Of a stretch of DNA of 64,000 bases, positions 1 to 8,891 are shown one piece after another; position 1 is the stretch's first letter, and each line of letters begins with the position of its first letter. The DNA is from PALSA-1353 sp036267155 (GTDB lineage: Bacteria > Planctomycetota > Phycisphaerae > Tepidisphaerales > Tepidisphaeraceae): positions 79,636 through 143,635 of the forward strand of contig DATAWP010000066.1 in the NCBI GenBank assembly GCA_036267155.1, written 5' to 3'. The notes below the pieces were generated by a model. The model did no database searches. It was given only the letters and a program-made list of their open reading frames with translations, and was not told the origin of the DNA. Made by a program: the position numbers and the translations under genes.

Positions 1-2
1 AA

Positions 3-767
3 TTCGGCCGGGAATACAGCCAGATTCTTCAGGCCGCCAACCCGGGCAGCGTCTCTATCGACGAATTGGAACGGCAGATGATCGGCATTACCCAGGGAGA
101 GCTGGCGGCCATCATTCTCAAAAAACTGGGACTTCCGGACAACATTCGGCACCCCATCGAGCAGTTCCATGCCAGCCAGAATAATGCAACCCGGCCCATG
201 TCGGACCGCCTCGCCCGCGTTCTGCAGAAGGCCGATCTGTTTGCAAACGGCATGATGATGGCCGGCTCGGTTGCTTCGCCGGTGGCGCCCCTCACCAAAG
301 CCGCGTTCCGCGAAATTTTCAAAAAAGACGATCCGTCCGTGCCCGACGTCGATGCGATCCGCGCTCAAATCCTGGCATTGACGGGCATGCTCGCGAATTT
401 GCCCGCGGCCGACGAGGCCAAGCTGATGCAGCCACTGCTGAAGCCGACGCGCAAGCGCGCCCTGTACATCCGCGATCACGTCTTCTCTGCGTTTGATCCA
501 ATGGCGACGGTTCTGAAACTGCTGGCCAGCGTGACGACGTTCGCGAAGTTGCCGGAGAAAATTGATTCGGCAACTTACGATGCCGTCGTGCTTGCACGGG
601 CCCAGCCTCCGCCGCAGGATATCAAGACACCGGTTCTGCACATCAATCCCGAGATGACGACGGAGCCGGCGTCGAGTGGGCTGGTCACCAGCGTTGCCGC
701 GATATCGTTGGAAAGCCTCGCGAAGTTTCTAACGGATTCGACCGCAACCGCCCGAGCCGCCGCTTAA
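3..767 (+). CDS. HDOD-domain protein, 3' part (5' end outside window)
   Basis: The frame is open from the first base of the window, so this is the C-terminal 254 residues of a longer protein. The first ~55 residues read as the end of an HDOD domain: an E-rich helix, ITQGELAAIILKKLGLPDNI, and a following H of the I-x-x-FH type (HDOD proteins usually have HH here). HDOD is a catalytically dead relative of HD phosphohydrolases, found in signalling and motility proteins. The remainder is helical, has no recognisable catalytic motif and ends in an Ala/Thr-rich tail. A TTG at 66 could be read as a start but would cut the domain, so I reject it. The upstream domain (receiver, GGDEF or none) cannot be seen. 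HDOD assignment is fairly secure; the cellular role is not inferable. Confidence 0.7.
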   Translation, partial: FGREYSQILQAANPGSVSIDELERQMIGITQGELAAIILKKLGLPDNIRHPIEQFHASQNNATRPMSDRLARVLQKADLFANGMMMAGSVASPVAPLTKAAFREIFKKDDPSVPDVDAIRAQILALTGMLANLPAADEAKLMQPLLKPTRKRALYIRDHVFSAFDPMATVLKLLASVTTFAKLPEKIDSATYDAVVLARAQPPPQDIKTPVLHINPEMTTEPASSGLVTSVAAISLESLAKFLTDSTATARAAA

Positions 768-845
768 AGCCGCGGTGCGGACTTCGGAAATGCGCCATAT
801 CCTTTGCCGCGGCCGCCGTGGCGGGTAATCTCGTTATCCCAAACG

Positions 846-2303
846 ATGATTTGGTTTGCCTATTACCTCGCGTACGCGCTGATTGGCTGGGGAATCCGGG
901 TGGTAATGGTGACCGTCGTCCTCCGCCGGCAATTCGCGCCGGGGGCTTCCGTGGCATGGCTTGGGATCGTCTTCCTGCATCCATACATCGGCCTCGTGCT
1001 CTACCTTCTCCTCGGAGAAAGCCGGCTGGAACCCCGGCGTGCAGAACGGCATCGTCAGATCATTGCGCGATTCCGCGATCCCGCCCGCCATGCCGCTCGA
1101 GCCGCTCATCAGACCCGGCCGGATTCTGAGCCGTCCTACCAACCGATGGTGCTGCAAGCGGAGAAAATCAGCGGCCTGCCGGTGCTGGCCGGCAATCAAC
1201 TCGAATTCCAGCCGGATGCCGTGCGGTTCCGCGAGCGGCTCGTGGCCGACATCGGCGCGGCTCGCCAGTATGTGAATCTGCTGTACTACATATTCGCGTG
1301 CGATCAGACCGCGTGCGCCGTGGCGGATGCCTTGATCCAGGCCACGGGCCGCGGCGTTCACTGCCGGGTTCTGGCCGACGCATTGGCGTCGCGCGGATTT
1401 TTCCATCGCAAAGGGTTGGCGCCAAAATTGAAGGCGGCGGGCGTCGAGGTAGTGCCCGCTCTGCCGGTCGCGCCCGTGCGCCGCAGGCTGGCTCGCATGG
1501 ATCTGCGCAACCATCGCAAGCTGGCGATCATCGATGGCCAGATCGCTTTCGCGGGCAGCCATAATCTGATCAATGCCGATTACGGTGGCCGCCGGGGAAA
1601 CCCCTGGGTGGACCTGACCGGCAGATTTACCGGCCCGATCGTTGGTGAATTGGCCTCCATCTTCGCCGAGGACTGGGCGTTCGAGACCGGCCAGGAAATC
1701 GACATCCCTTATCCCGACCGCCTGAATCTCCCCTCGGCGCACGGCCCGGACGATGAAGTTCTTGGGCAGGTCGTTGCGACGGGGCCAAGCGTGCCGGATG
1801 CGACGTATCGCCGGCTGCTGCTTGCCGCGATTCAGAGCGCGCGGCGGGAGTTGATCCTTACCACTCCGTATTTTGTTCCGGATGAACCGACCCTGCTGTC
1901 GTTGATGATGGCCGCGGATCGCGGAGTGGCCGTGAAACTGATCTTGCCGCAGATGGCCGATCACTTTTTCGCCGCCGCCGCGGGGCGGGCCCATTACCTG
2001 TCACTACTGCAATCTGGCGTAACGATCCATCTCTACGGGCCAGGCCTGATTCACGCAAAAACCGCGACGGTGGACGACGCGTTTGCGATTTTCGGGTCAG
2101 CCAATCTCGACGTTCGCAGCTTCAGCCTGAATTTTGAATTAAGCGTCATGCTGTACGGCCGGCGAGTTACGAATCGGCTGCGGACGATTCAAAAGGAATT
2201 TCTCGCGAATTCCCGGCCACTGCAATTGGCCGATTGGCAGCGCCGACCCATCGCCAACCGCTATGCCGACAGCGCGGTGTCGCTGCTGTCGCCGTTGCTT
2301 TGA
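846..2303 (+). CDS. cls: Cardiolipin synthase-like phospholipase D family protein
   Basis: 485 residues. Residues ~1-60 form two hydrophobic segments (WFAYYLAYALIGWGIRVVMV, then AWLGIVFLHPYIGLVLYLLL), as in the membrane anchor of bacterial Cls. Two phospholipase D signatures follow: NHRKLAIIDG and IHAKTATVDD, both HxKx4D, with downstream GSHN and GSANLD. These make the bilobed active site that transfers a phosphatidyl group between two phosphatidylglycerols at the inner membrane. Length matches the ClsA type (~480). I chose ATG 846 because it begins directly with the first membrane helix; an in-frame TTG at 804 would add 14 unlike residues. It follows the HDOD gene by 78 bp and may be cotranscribed. 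A broader PLD-family transferase role is the alternative. Confidence 0.85.
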   Translation: MIWFAYYLAYALIGWGIRVVMVTVVLRRQFAPGASVAWLGIVFLHPYIGLVLYLLLGESRLEPRRAERHRQIIARFRDPARHAARAAHQTRPDSEPSYQPMVLQAEKISGLPVLAGNQLEFQPDAVRFRERLVADIGAARQYVNLLYYIFACDQTACAVADALIQATGRGVHCRVLADALASRGFFHRKGLAPKLKAAGVEVVPALPVAPVRRRLARMDLRNHRKLAIIDGQIAFAGSHNLINADYGGRRGNPWVDLTGRFTGPIVGELASIFAEDWAFETGQEIDIPYPDRLNLPSAHGPDDEVLGQVVATGPSVPDATYRRLLLAAIQSARRELILTTPYFVPDEPTLLSLMMAADRGVAVKLILPQMADHFFAAAAGRAHYLSLLQSGVTIHLYGPGLIHAKTATVDDAFAIFGSANLDVRSFSLNFELSVMLYGRRVTNRLRTIQKEFLANSRPLQLADWQRRPIANRYADSAVSLLSPLL

Positions 2304-2379
2304 CCAGAAATTCAACCGCGGCGGTAAAATTCGCATGTTCTTCACCGCTCGGCGGTCGTCTTGCTTTTGGCCGCGGCCC

Positions 2380-2407
2380 TTGCGGCCCAGCAGGGCCCCT
2401 ATATAAA
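2380..2407 (+). promoter_or_regulatory. Candidate promoter of the M29 aminopeptidase gene
   Basis: TTGCGG (2380-2385), 16 bp spacer, TATAAA (2402-2407). The ATG at 2416 lies only 8 bp after the -10 and has no purine-rich Shine-Dalgarno, so the transcript may be leaderless. The motif match is moderate. Confidence 0.35.
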
Positions 2408-2415
2408 TATCCGTT

Positions 2416-3534
2416 ATGCTCGATCCCCGCGCTGACAAGCTCGCAAAGATGCTGATCCGATATTCCTGCGCTCTGAAAAAGGGCGAAAAGATTCTGGTTG
2501 AAGCCATCGACGTACCGCACGCCTTCAGCACGGCGCTGGTGCGCCATGCCGCGGCGGTGGGCGGCCATCCGCTGGTGATGCTCAAGAGCAACGAGATCAA
2601 CCGCGCCCTGATGCTCGACGGCCGGCGCGAGCAGTGGAAACTCATCGCTCGCGTCGAAAAGCTGCAAATGCAAAATGTCCAGTGCTACCTCGGCGCCCGC
2701 GGCAGCCCAAATGTCTCCGAACTTTCCGACGTCGGGGCCGACAAGCAAAAACTCTACGAATCCATCGTCTGGGAAAAGGTCCATCGCCAGGTGCGCATCG
2801 CCAAGACCCGCTGGTGCGTTCTGCGCTGGCCGTCGCCGTCCATGGCCCAGATGGCGGAGATGAGCACCGGGGCGTTCGAGGATTTTTATTTCAACGTCTG
2901 CACGCTCGATTATGCGAAGATGAGCCGGGCTATGCAGCCGCTGAAGAAGCTGATGGAGCGCACCGACCGCGTCCGCCTCAAGGGCCCCGGCGGCACCGAT
3001 CTCACCTTCAGCATCAAGGGCATTCCCGCCATCTGCTGCGACGGCCACGTGAACATTCCCGACGGCGAAGTCTTTACCGCCCCGGTGAAAAAAAGTGCCA
3101 GTGGCGTGATCCAGTTCAACTGTCCCACCATCTACCGCGGCACGACGCACAATGACGTCCGCCTGACCTTCCGCGAAGGAAAAGTCGTTGAAGCGTCCAG
3201 CAGCGCCACGAAAAAACTCAACGAGGTGCTCGACACCGATCCCGGCGCGCGATACGTCGGCGAATTCGCGATCGGCTTCAATCCCTATTGCGTCAAGCCG
3301 ATGAAGGACATCCTCTTCGACGAAAAAATCGCCGGCAGCATTCACTTCACCCCCGGCGCCTGTTACGACGAGGCCAGCAACGGCAACAAGAGCGCGATCC
3401 ACTGGGACTTGGTGATGCGCCAAACCCCCGAAGTCGGCGGCGGAGAATTATGGTTCGACGACAAACTGATCCGCAAGGACGGGCAATTCGTCGTCAAGGA
3501 ACTGAGAGGATTGAATCCGCAGCAGTTGAAATAG
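2416..3534 (+). CDS. M29 family metallo-aminopeptidase (aminopeptidase T/AmpS type)
   Basis: 372 residues, the usual M29 length (~360-410). Family landmarks in order: N-terminal domain with the GEKILVEA strand; IPDGEVFTAP at ~215, contributing a metal-ligand Glu; GEFAIGFNP at ~280, a second Glu; then HFTPGACYDEASNGNKSAIHWD at ~315-340 (start HFTPGACY, end SAIHWD) with the His and Asp ligands. M29 enzymes are cytosolic two-metal exopeptidases that remove N-terminal residues. The ORF begins at an ATG with no evident ribosome-binding site but a TATAAA just upstream. Downstream it is convergent with the nucleotidyltransferase gene. Substrate preference cannot be read from sequence. Confidence 0.85.
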   Translation: MLDPRADKLAKMLIRYSCALKKGEKILVEAIDVPHAFSTALVRHAAAVGGHPLVMLKSNEINRALMLDGRREQWKLIARVEKLQMQNVQCYLGARGSPNVSELSDVGADKQKLYESIVWEKVHRQVRIAKTRWCVLRWPSPSMAQMAEMSTGAFEDFYFNVCTLDYAKMSRAMQPLKKLMERTDRVRLKGPGGTDLTFSIKGIPAICCDGHVNIPDGEVFTAPVKKSASGVIQFNCPTIYRGTTHNDVRLTFREGKVVEASSSATKKLNEVLDTDPGARYVGEFAIGFNPYCVKPMKDILFDEKIAGSIHFTPGACYDEASNGNKSAIHWDLVMRQTPEVGGGELWFDDKLIRKDGQFVVKELRGLNPQQLK

Positions 3535-3675
3535 CGCGACGCAGGTCGAACGGAACGAGCCACATCGTGAGCCGTTTTGCATTTTCGCCACGGTTGTGGG
3601 GCAAAATTTCCGCCGCGGTAACGGCGGTGGTGGGATGTGAAGGCGGCGATACCTTCCGCCGCTTAGCGCATGTCC

Positions 3676-4002
3676 TCAAGAACCTTTCGCGATTGCGGCG
3701 GCATACACCGTTTGGCGATGGGTGTCAGCGAGTTCGAGAAAATGGGAGTTGGTCACGGCCTTCCGTTCCACGAGGTCGATCTTTCTACCATACAGATCCT
3801 CCAGGCCATGAAGCAGGCCAAAGTATCGACCCGAAGACCCCTTCCACCCCAAATCTTCAAACTCGACGAAAAAATCCAAATCGCTGTCGCCAGCACGAAA
3901 ATCTCCCCGTGCTCCCGAACCAAACAGTTCCAGCCGCTCGATTCTGTATTTGCGGCAAAGCGACTCGATTTCCGAGCGATGCTGTTCAATGAGGTTAAGC
4001 AT
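3676..4002 (-). CDS. MntA-like minimal nucleotidyltransferase, orphan
   Basis: 108 residues. The nucleotidyltransferase signature GSGARGDFRAGDSDLDFFVE carries the GS pair and the DxD metal-binding aspartates. This is the minimal (MNT) fold of MntA-type antitoxins, which AMPylate and silence a partner HEPN RNase. No HEPN gene (Rx4-6H) was found in the adjoining frames, so it is either an orphan or its toxin was lost. The 5' side (4003-4087) is AT-richer and shared with the divergent hrpB gene. Function as an antitoxin is inferred from family only. Confidence 0.75.
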   Translation of the reverse strand: MLNLIEQHRSEIESLCRKYRIERLELFGSGARGDFRAGDSDLDFFVEFEDLGWKGSSGRYFGLLHGLEDLYGRKIDLVERKAVTNSHFLELADTHRQTVYAAAIAKGS

Positions 4003-4087
4003 ACAGTCCTAATCATATTATATCGGGGCCGCGGCAGGAAAGCTCATCTTTTACAGACGATGCCGCTGACATTTACAATTCCACCCG

Positions 4088-6652
4088 ATGATCCCCTTGC
4101 CGATTGATTCGCATCTGCCGGAAATCCTTCGGCATCTCAAGGACGCCAAATCGCTGGTGATCGTCGCCGAGCCTGGGGCGGGCAAGACGACGCGCGTGCC
4201 GCCGGCGATTTTGCGCAGCGGAATGCTGTCCCCGGAGCATCCGAATCTGGTGATGCTTCAGCCGCGGCGCGTGGCGGCGCGGGCGGCGGCGCAGCGGATC
4301 GCCGAGGAAAACGGCTGGGAGGTCGGCCGCGAAGTCGGTTACCAAATCCGTTTTGAAAAGCGGATCGTTAAGGAAACCCGTCTGCGCGTTCTCACCGAGG
4401 GCGTGCTGACCCGGCAGATGTTGGACGACCCGTTTCTCGAAGGCGTGGGGGCCGTTGTTCTCGACGAATTCCACGAGCGCTCGCTGCATGTCGATTTGGC
4501 GATTGCGATGCTGCGGGAGATGCAGCAGACGGTGCGGGAGGACCTGCGGCTGATCGTCATGTCCGCAACGCTCGACGCCCAGCCGGCCGCGAGATTTCTC
4601 GGCGGCTGCCCGGTGCTGAACGTTCCCGGACGTACGTTCGCGGTGGAGATTGAATATCATCCGCACGCGCATTTGCAGATCGTGCCGCCGGTCGCCGCCG
4701 CGGTGGAGGATGTTGTCGGTCGCGCTCAATCTTGCGGGGATGTGCTGGTTTTCCTTCCCGGCGCCGAGGAAATCCGCCGGGTCGCACGACAACTTGAATC
4801 CGTCGCCGCGCGATTCGATCTGGCGATTTACCCGCTGCACGGCAGCCTGCCGGCCGAGCAGCAGACGCTCGCCCTTCGCCCAAGCCGTCGGCGAAAGGTG
4901 ATTCTCTCCACCAACATCGCGGAAACGTCGCTGACGATCGACGGCGTGCGATGGGTGATCGACAGCGGACTGGCGCGCGTGCCGGCGTTCGATCCTCGGC
5001 GCGGATTGGACCGGCTGGAGTTAAAGCGAATCAGCAAGGCGTCGGCCGCCCAGCGAGCCGGACGGGCGGGGCGCACCGCGCCGGGAACATGCCTGCGGCT
5101 CTGGTCGGCCAAGGAGCACGCGACACTGGACGATTTCGAATTGCCGGAAATCCATCGCGTGGATTTGTCGGGTGCGGTCCTCGATCTGCATGCATGGGGC
5201 AAAACCGATGCATCCGCTTTCGGCTGGTTTGAACCTCCGCCGAGCGCCGCCCTGGAATCGGCCCAGCGACTGCTCGAGATGCTGGGAGCCGTGAACGACA
5301 GCGGCGTGACACCGATGGGGCGGCGATTGATGGCCCTGCCGCTGCACCCCCGGATCGGCCGGCTGCTGTGCGCCGCGGCAGAAGCAGGATGTGCCGAAGA
5401 AGGCGCGACTCTGGCCGCTCTGTTGTCCGAAAAGGACATTCGCCGGCCGGATTTCAGCCAGCCGCCCCATTCCCGCGGGCCAAGCACACTGGGCGACAGC
5501 GATCTTCTGATCCGCATGCAGGATCTGGCCGAGGCCGAGCGGCATCATTTCATCGCACATTTGCGCGAAGATGGAATCGACCCAATCGCCGCCCGGCAAG
5601 TGTCGAAAGTGAGAGATGAGTTGCGCCGGATCGCTCGGCGCCTGGGCGGCGCTCACCAGACGCCGCCGTCCGATGAGACGCTTCTGAGACTTTTGCTCTG
5701 CGCCTATCCCGATCGTGTCTGTCGCCGGCGAACTCAGGACCGGGCGGCGGGGATCATGACCGGCGGCAGCGGCGTTCGGCTCGACACCGAATCCGTCGTC
5801 CGGCAATCGGAACTTTTTCTCGCCCTCGATGCCCGCGACGATCCGCGATCCGATGCGCGCGAAGTGCTCGTGCGCATCGCCAGCGCAATCGATGTGCGAT
5901 GGCTGGGCGAAATGTTTCCGCAATCCATCTCGCGGCAGCGCACGACGGTGTTCGACGAGCGGCGTCAGCGCGTGGTCGGACGCACAGCGGTGCGATATCG
6001 CGATCTGATTCTGTCCGAAGAAAGCGACGCCCCGGTGGATGCCACCGAAGCCGGCGAAGCGCTCGCCGCGGCCCTGCGGCCGCGCGCGGCGGAGTTTTTC
6101 AAAAAGGACGGCCGGGCCGCAACTTTCCTTGCCCGCATCGCGCTGCTGCGGCGATGGATGCCGGAATATTCCTGGCCAGCATTTGACGAAAATGAACTTG
6201 GCGATGTGCTGGCGGAGCTGTGCTGCGGGAAACGAAGCGTTCAGGAATTCGAGCGGCTGCCGCTGGCCGATGCGTTGGAAAGCCGGTTGGTATTTCCACT
6301 GGATCGCGTGCTGCGCGAACAGGCGCCGGAGACCATCGAGGTCCCCACCGGCAACCAGATTCGCCTGGAATATGGGCAAAACCAGGCGCCGGTGCTGGCG
6401 GTTCGGCTTCAGGAGATTTTTTCCTGGCAAGACACCCCGCGGATCGCCGCCGGCCGAGTCGCGGTGGTGCTGCATCTGCTGGGGCCGAATTTTCGGCCGG
6501 TGCAGATCACCGATGATCTGAAAAGCTTCTGGGCGACGACATATTTTCAGGTTCGCAAGGACCTGAGGGTGAGATATCCAAAACATTCGTGGCCGGACGA
6601 CCCGCTCAGCGCGAAGCCGCAGGCGAAAGGCCGACGAACCGGACAGAAATAG
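4088..6652 (+). CDS. hrpB: HrpB-type DEAH-box ATP-dependent helicase
   Basis: 854 residues, close to the usual HrpB length (~810-850). Helicase motifs in order: motif I EPGAGKTTRVP near residue 30, motif II DEFHERS, motif III SATLD, motif V-like STNIAETSLTIDG, motif VI QRAGRAGR. The C-terminal ~130 residues carry the HrpB-specific end, including the FWATTYFQVRKDLRVRYPKH block. HrpB proteins are cytosolic NTPases of the RNA helicase superfamily whose physiological substrate is poorly defined. The end lies 29 bp from the convergent GT41 gene. Confidence 0.93.
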   Translation: MIPLPIDSHLPEILRHLKDAKSLVIVAEPGAGKTTRVPPAILRSGMLSPEHPNLVMLQPRRVAARAAAQRIAEENGWEVGREVGYQIRFEKRIVKETRLRVLTEGVLTRQMLDDPFLEGVGAVVLDEFHERSLHVDLAIAMLREMQQTVREDLRLIVMSATLDAQPAARFLGGCPVLNVPGRTFAVEIEYHPHAHLQIVPPVAAAVEDVVGRAQSCGDVLVFLPGAEEIRRVARQLESVAARFDLAIYPLHGSLPAEQQTLALRPSRRRKVILSTNIAETSLTIDGVRWVIDSGLARVPAFDPRRGLDRLELKRISKASAAQRAGRAGRTAPGTCLRLWSAKEHATLDDFELPEIHRVDLSGAVLDLHAWGKTDASAFGWFEPPPSAALESAQRLLEMLGAVNDSGVTPMGRRLMALPLHPRIGRLLCAAAEAGCAEEGATLAALLSEKDIRRPDFSQPPHSRGPSTLGDSDLLIRMQDLAEAERHHFIAHLREDGIDPIAARQVSKVRDELRRIARRLGGAHQTPPSDETLLRLLLCAYPDRVCRRRTQDRAAGIMTGGSGVRLDTESVVRQSELFLALDARDDPRSDAREVLVRIASAIDVRWLGEMFPQSISRQRTTVFDERRQRVVGRTAVRYRDLILSEESDAPVDATEAGEALAAALRPRAAEFFKKDGRAATFLARIALLRRWMPEYSWPAFDENELGDVLAELCCGKRSVQEFERLPLADALESRLVFPLDRVLREQAPETIEVPTGNQIRLEYGQNQAPVLAVRLQEIFSWQDTPRIAAGRVAVVLHLLGPNFRPVQITDDLKSFWATTYFQVRKDLRVRYPKHSWPDDPLSAKPQAKGRRTGQK

Positions 6653-6681
6653 AACTCACGGTCCCCGCGCGCCGGGATCGC

Positions 6682-8847
6682 TCATCCGTGGGTCCATCTT
6701 CGCCAAATGTCATGATAGATTGACTCCATATTCCGCGCAAACCGGGGAGCATCGGTGAGCGGCGATTGCCGCATGCGGTCCCGCAGACTCTGACGAAGTG
6801 GTGCCAAACGTGAAAGATCGCCGGCCAATCTCGTCGCGATTTCGATGAATTCCTGCGGCGTTTGCGCGGCAAGCTCGCGAAGACCGAGGTTGCACAGATG
6901 GCTCCAAACGCCCCGTCCCATCGCCGTCCGGCCAACCAGCGTCACGACCGGCACGCCCATCCATAGCGCGTCCAGGCTCGTCGCGTGTCCGTTGTACGGG
7001 AAGGCGTCCAAAGCAACGTCGATGCGATCATAGGTTCTCATGTACACGCCTCGCTGCTGAAAATCGACGAATTCAATTCGGGTGGCATCGATTCCATTTT
7101 TCCCGAAGCGATCGAGCACTCGCCGGCGCGATTCGCCCGGCGGAGCGAGCAGAATGACGCGGGATTCAGCGACGGCCGACAGAGTTTTCGACCAAAGATC
7201 CAGCACAGGATCGTTCAATTTGCGGAAATCGTTCAGGGAGCCGAATGTGACTCGTCCGCTCGTCATCGCCGGCAGCGGCGAGACGGGCTGTTCTTCGGAT
7301 TCCAGTGCGTTTGCGTCGTAGCACCAGAAGCTGTGGGGAAGCCGAAGGGACTTTTCGCAGTAAAGCGACTCGCCGGAGCCTGGTGGATCGAGCCACGGAT
7401 CGGTCAGGCGATAGTCCATCGCATCCACGCCGGTCGTGCCGGGATATCCCAGCCACGTCATCTGCACCGGCGCCGGCTTGCGGGCAAAAGCTAAGAGGCG
7501 GCTACCTGTACCATGCAGCGTCAGATCGACCAGAACATCAATCTTGTCTTGGCGGATCAGATCGGCAAGCTGCTGATCGCTCATGGGGGCGGTGTTTCGC
7601 CAGACATCCGCCTTCGCGCGCAGCGACGTTGTGATGGAATCCTCGGCTTCCAGGTCCGAATAGAGGTAAATCTCAAAATGGTGATGATCGTGATTTGAAA
7701 ACAGCGGGAGCGTCAACAGCGACTGAACTTGCCGGAAAAAATTCGGCGAACAGTACCCGATGCGCAGCCGGCGATCAGGAGAGCGGTCGTTTTCGAATGC
7801 GGGATTTGCCGGCATCAGCGGCGCCGCGAAACGTTGATTCCATGACCGATGTTCCGCCACGATCGCCGCCGCATCAATCGCGGGGTGAAAGAACATCAAG
7901 TTAAGACGATCATGCTGCGCAATCTGAGAAATCGGATTCAGCGCCAGCGCCCGGTCGTAGCACCGCAGCGCTTCGTCGATTAAGCCCACGCCCGCCAACG
8001 CCCGGCCAAGGTCGTTCCAGCCCTGAGAATACGAGGGATCCACGGCAACGGCCCTGCGATACTGTTCGATTGCCTGGTCGATTCGGTTGGTGGCGTGCAG
8101 CGCGCCGCCATAGGTATCCAAAATCGCCGCGGATTCGGCTTGCAGCGAAAGTCGCCGCCGGCAAACGGCGATGCTTTCGTCATATCGTCCTGCCGCACAC
8201 AGCACGGCGGCCAGATTTTCAAAAGCCACGGAAAGATCCGGCTGAAGGGTCAGAGCCTGACGCAAAGCCGCCTGCGCGTCGCCCCATTGTTTCTTGCGCC
8301 GCAGCGCGCTTCCGAGATTGTTCCACGCCACCGCATCCCCAGGCCAGCGCGACAAGAGCCTGCGATATTCAACGATGGCCTCGTCCACTTCACCCGCCCG
8401 CAGAAGAGCGTCGGCAAAGCCGCGGATGATGTCCACCGACTCCGGCGCCAATTCCGCCGCCTGCCGAAGGTGATGGACCGATTGCCCGCGATCTCCGATC
8501 TGCAAAAATGCCTGCCCAAGGCCGGCATGTGCTTCGGCAAACCCCGGCCGAAGTTCCAGCGCCTGCTGGAAGCAGTTGACGGCTTCGGTCGATTTCCCGT
8601 CCGCCAAAAAAGCGACCCCGAGATTCCGGTGGTAGTCGGCGACGGACGGTTGCAGGTTGATCGCCCGGTTGATGAGATCGCGCGCCAACTCGCGCCGTCC
8701 CGCCTGCAGCGCCAGCACGCCCATTAAGTGCAGAGCATCGGCACAGTCCGGACGGTCGGCGATGATCTGGCGATATAGCGCCTCGGCCTCGCCCAGCCGG
8801 CCAGCCCGATGATGCTCTGCCGCCGATTCGAGTCGTTGGTGTATCAT
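6682..8847 (-). CDS. TPR-repeat O-GlcNAc transferase-like protein (GT41/SPINDLY type), copy 2
   Basis: 721 residues from the ATG at 8847, preceded by AAAAAGGA. Residues ~1-330 are about ten TPR units (pattern AEALYRQ...P...A...LG), followed by a GT41 catalytic region: RIGYCSPNFF, a nucleotide-binding Rossmann half, VQMTWLGYPGTTGVDAMDYR, TFGSLNDFRKLNDPVL, and ALWMGVPVVTLVG near the end. GT41 enzymes transfer GlcNAc or fucose from a nucleotide sugar to Ser/Thr of proteins. It lies directly downstream of a paralogue of the same architecture. An upstream in-frame extension to 9450 exists but overlaps the neighbour and encodes no TPR, so I reject it. Confidence 0.88.
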   Translation of the reverse strand: MIHQRLESAAEHHRAGRLGEAEALYRQIIADRPDCADALHLMGVLALQAGRRELARDLINRAINLQPSVADYHRNLGVAFLADGKSTEAVNCFQQALELRPGFAEAHAGLGQAFLQIGDRGQSVHHLRQAAELAPESVDIIRGFADALLRAGEVDEAIVEYRRLLSRWPGDAVAWNNLGSALRRKKQWGDAQAALRQALTLQPDLSVAFENLAAVLCAAGRYDESIAVCRRRLSLQAESAAILDTYGGALHATNRIDQAIEQYRRAVAVDPSYSQGWNDLGRALAGVGLIDEALRCYDRALALNPISQIAQHDRLNLMFFHPAIDAAAIVAEHRSWNQRFAAPLMPANPAFENDRSPDRRLRIGYCSPNFFRQVQSLLTLPLFSNHDHHHFEIYLYSDLEAEDSITTSLRAKADVWRNTAPMSDQQLADLIRQDKIDVLVDLTLHGTGSRLLAFARKPAPVQMTWLGYPGTTGVDAMDYRLTDPWLDPPGSGESLYCEKSLRLPHSFWCYDANALESEEQPVSPLPAMTSGRVTFGSLNDFRKLNDPVLDLWSKTLSAVAESRVILLAPPGESRRRVLDRFGKNGIDATRIEFVDFQQRGVYMRTYDRIDVALDAFPYNGHATSLDALWMGVPVVTLVGRTAMGRGVWSHLCNLGLRELAAQTPQEFIEIATRLAGDLSRLAPLRQSLRDRMRQSPLTDAPRFARNMESIYHDIWRRWTHG

Positions 8848-8891
8848 CGCACCAAATCCTTTTTCGCCATTTGGGTTTCGGATTTGATTCG

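Noticed and set aside
2167..3423. 418-codon minus-strand frame opposite the M29 peptidase and cls end
   Set aside because: It spans two real plus-strand genes and has no family signature.
3494..3679. 61-codon minus-strand frame touching the nucleotidyltransferase stop, considered as its missing toxin
   Set aside because: No HEPN Rx4-6H motif, and it overlaps the coding end of the M29 gene.
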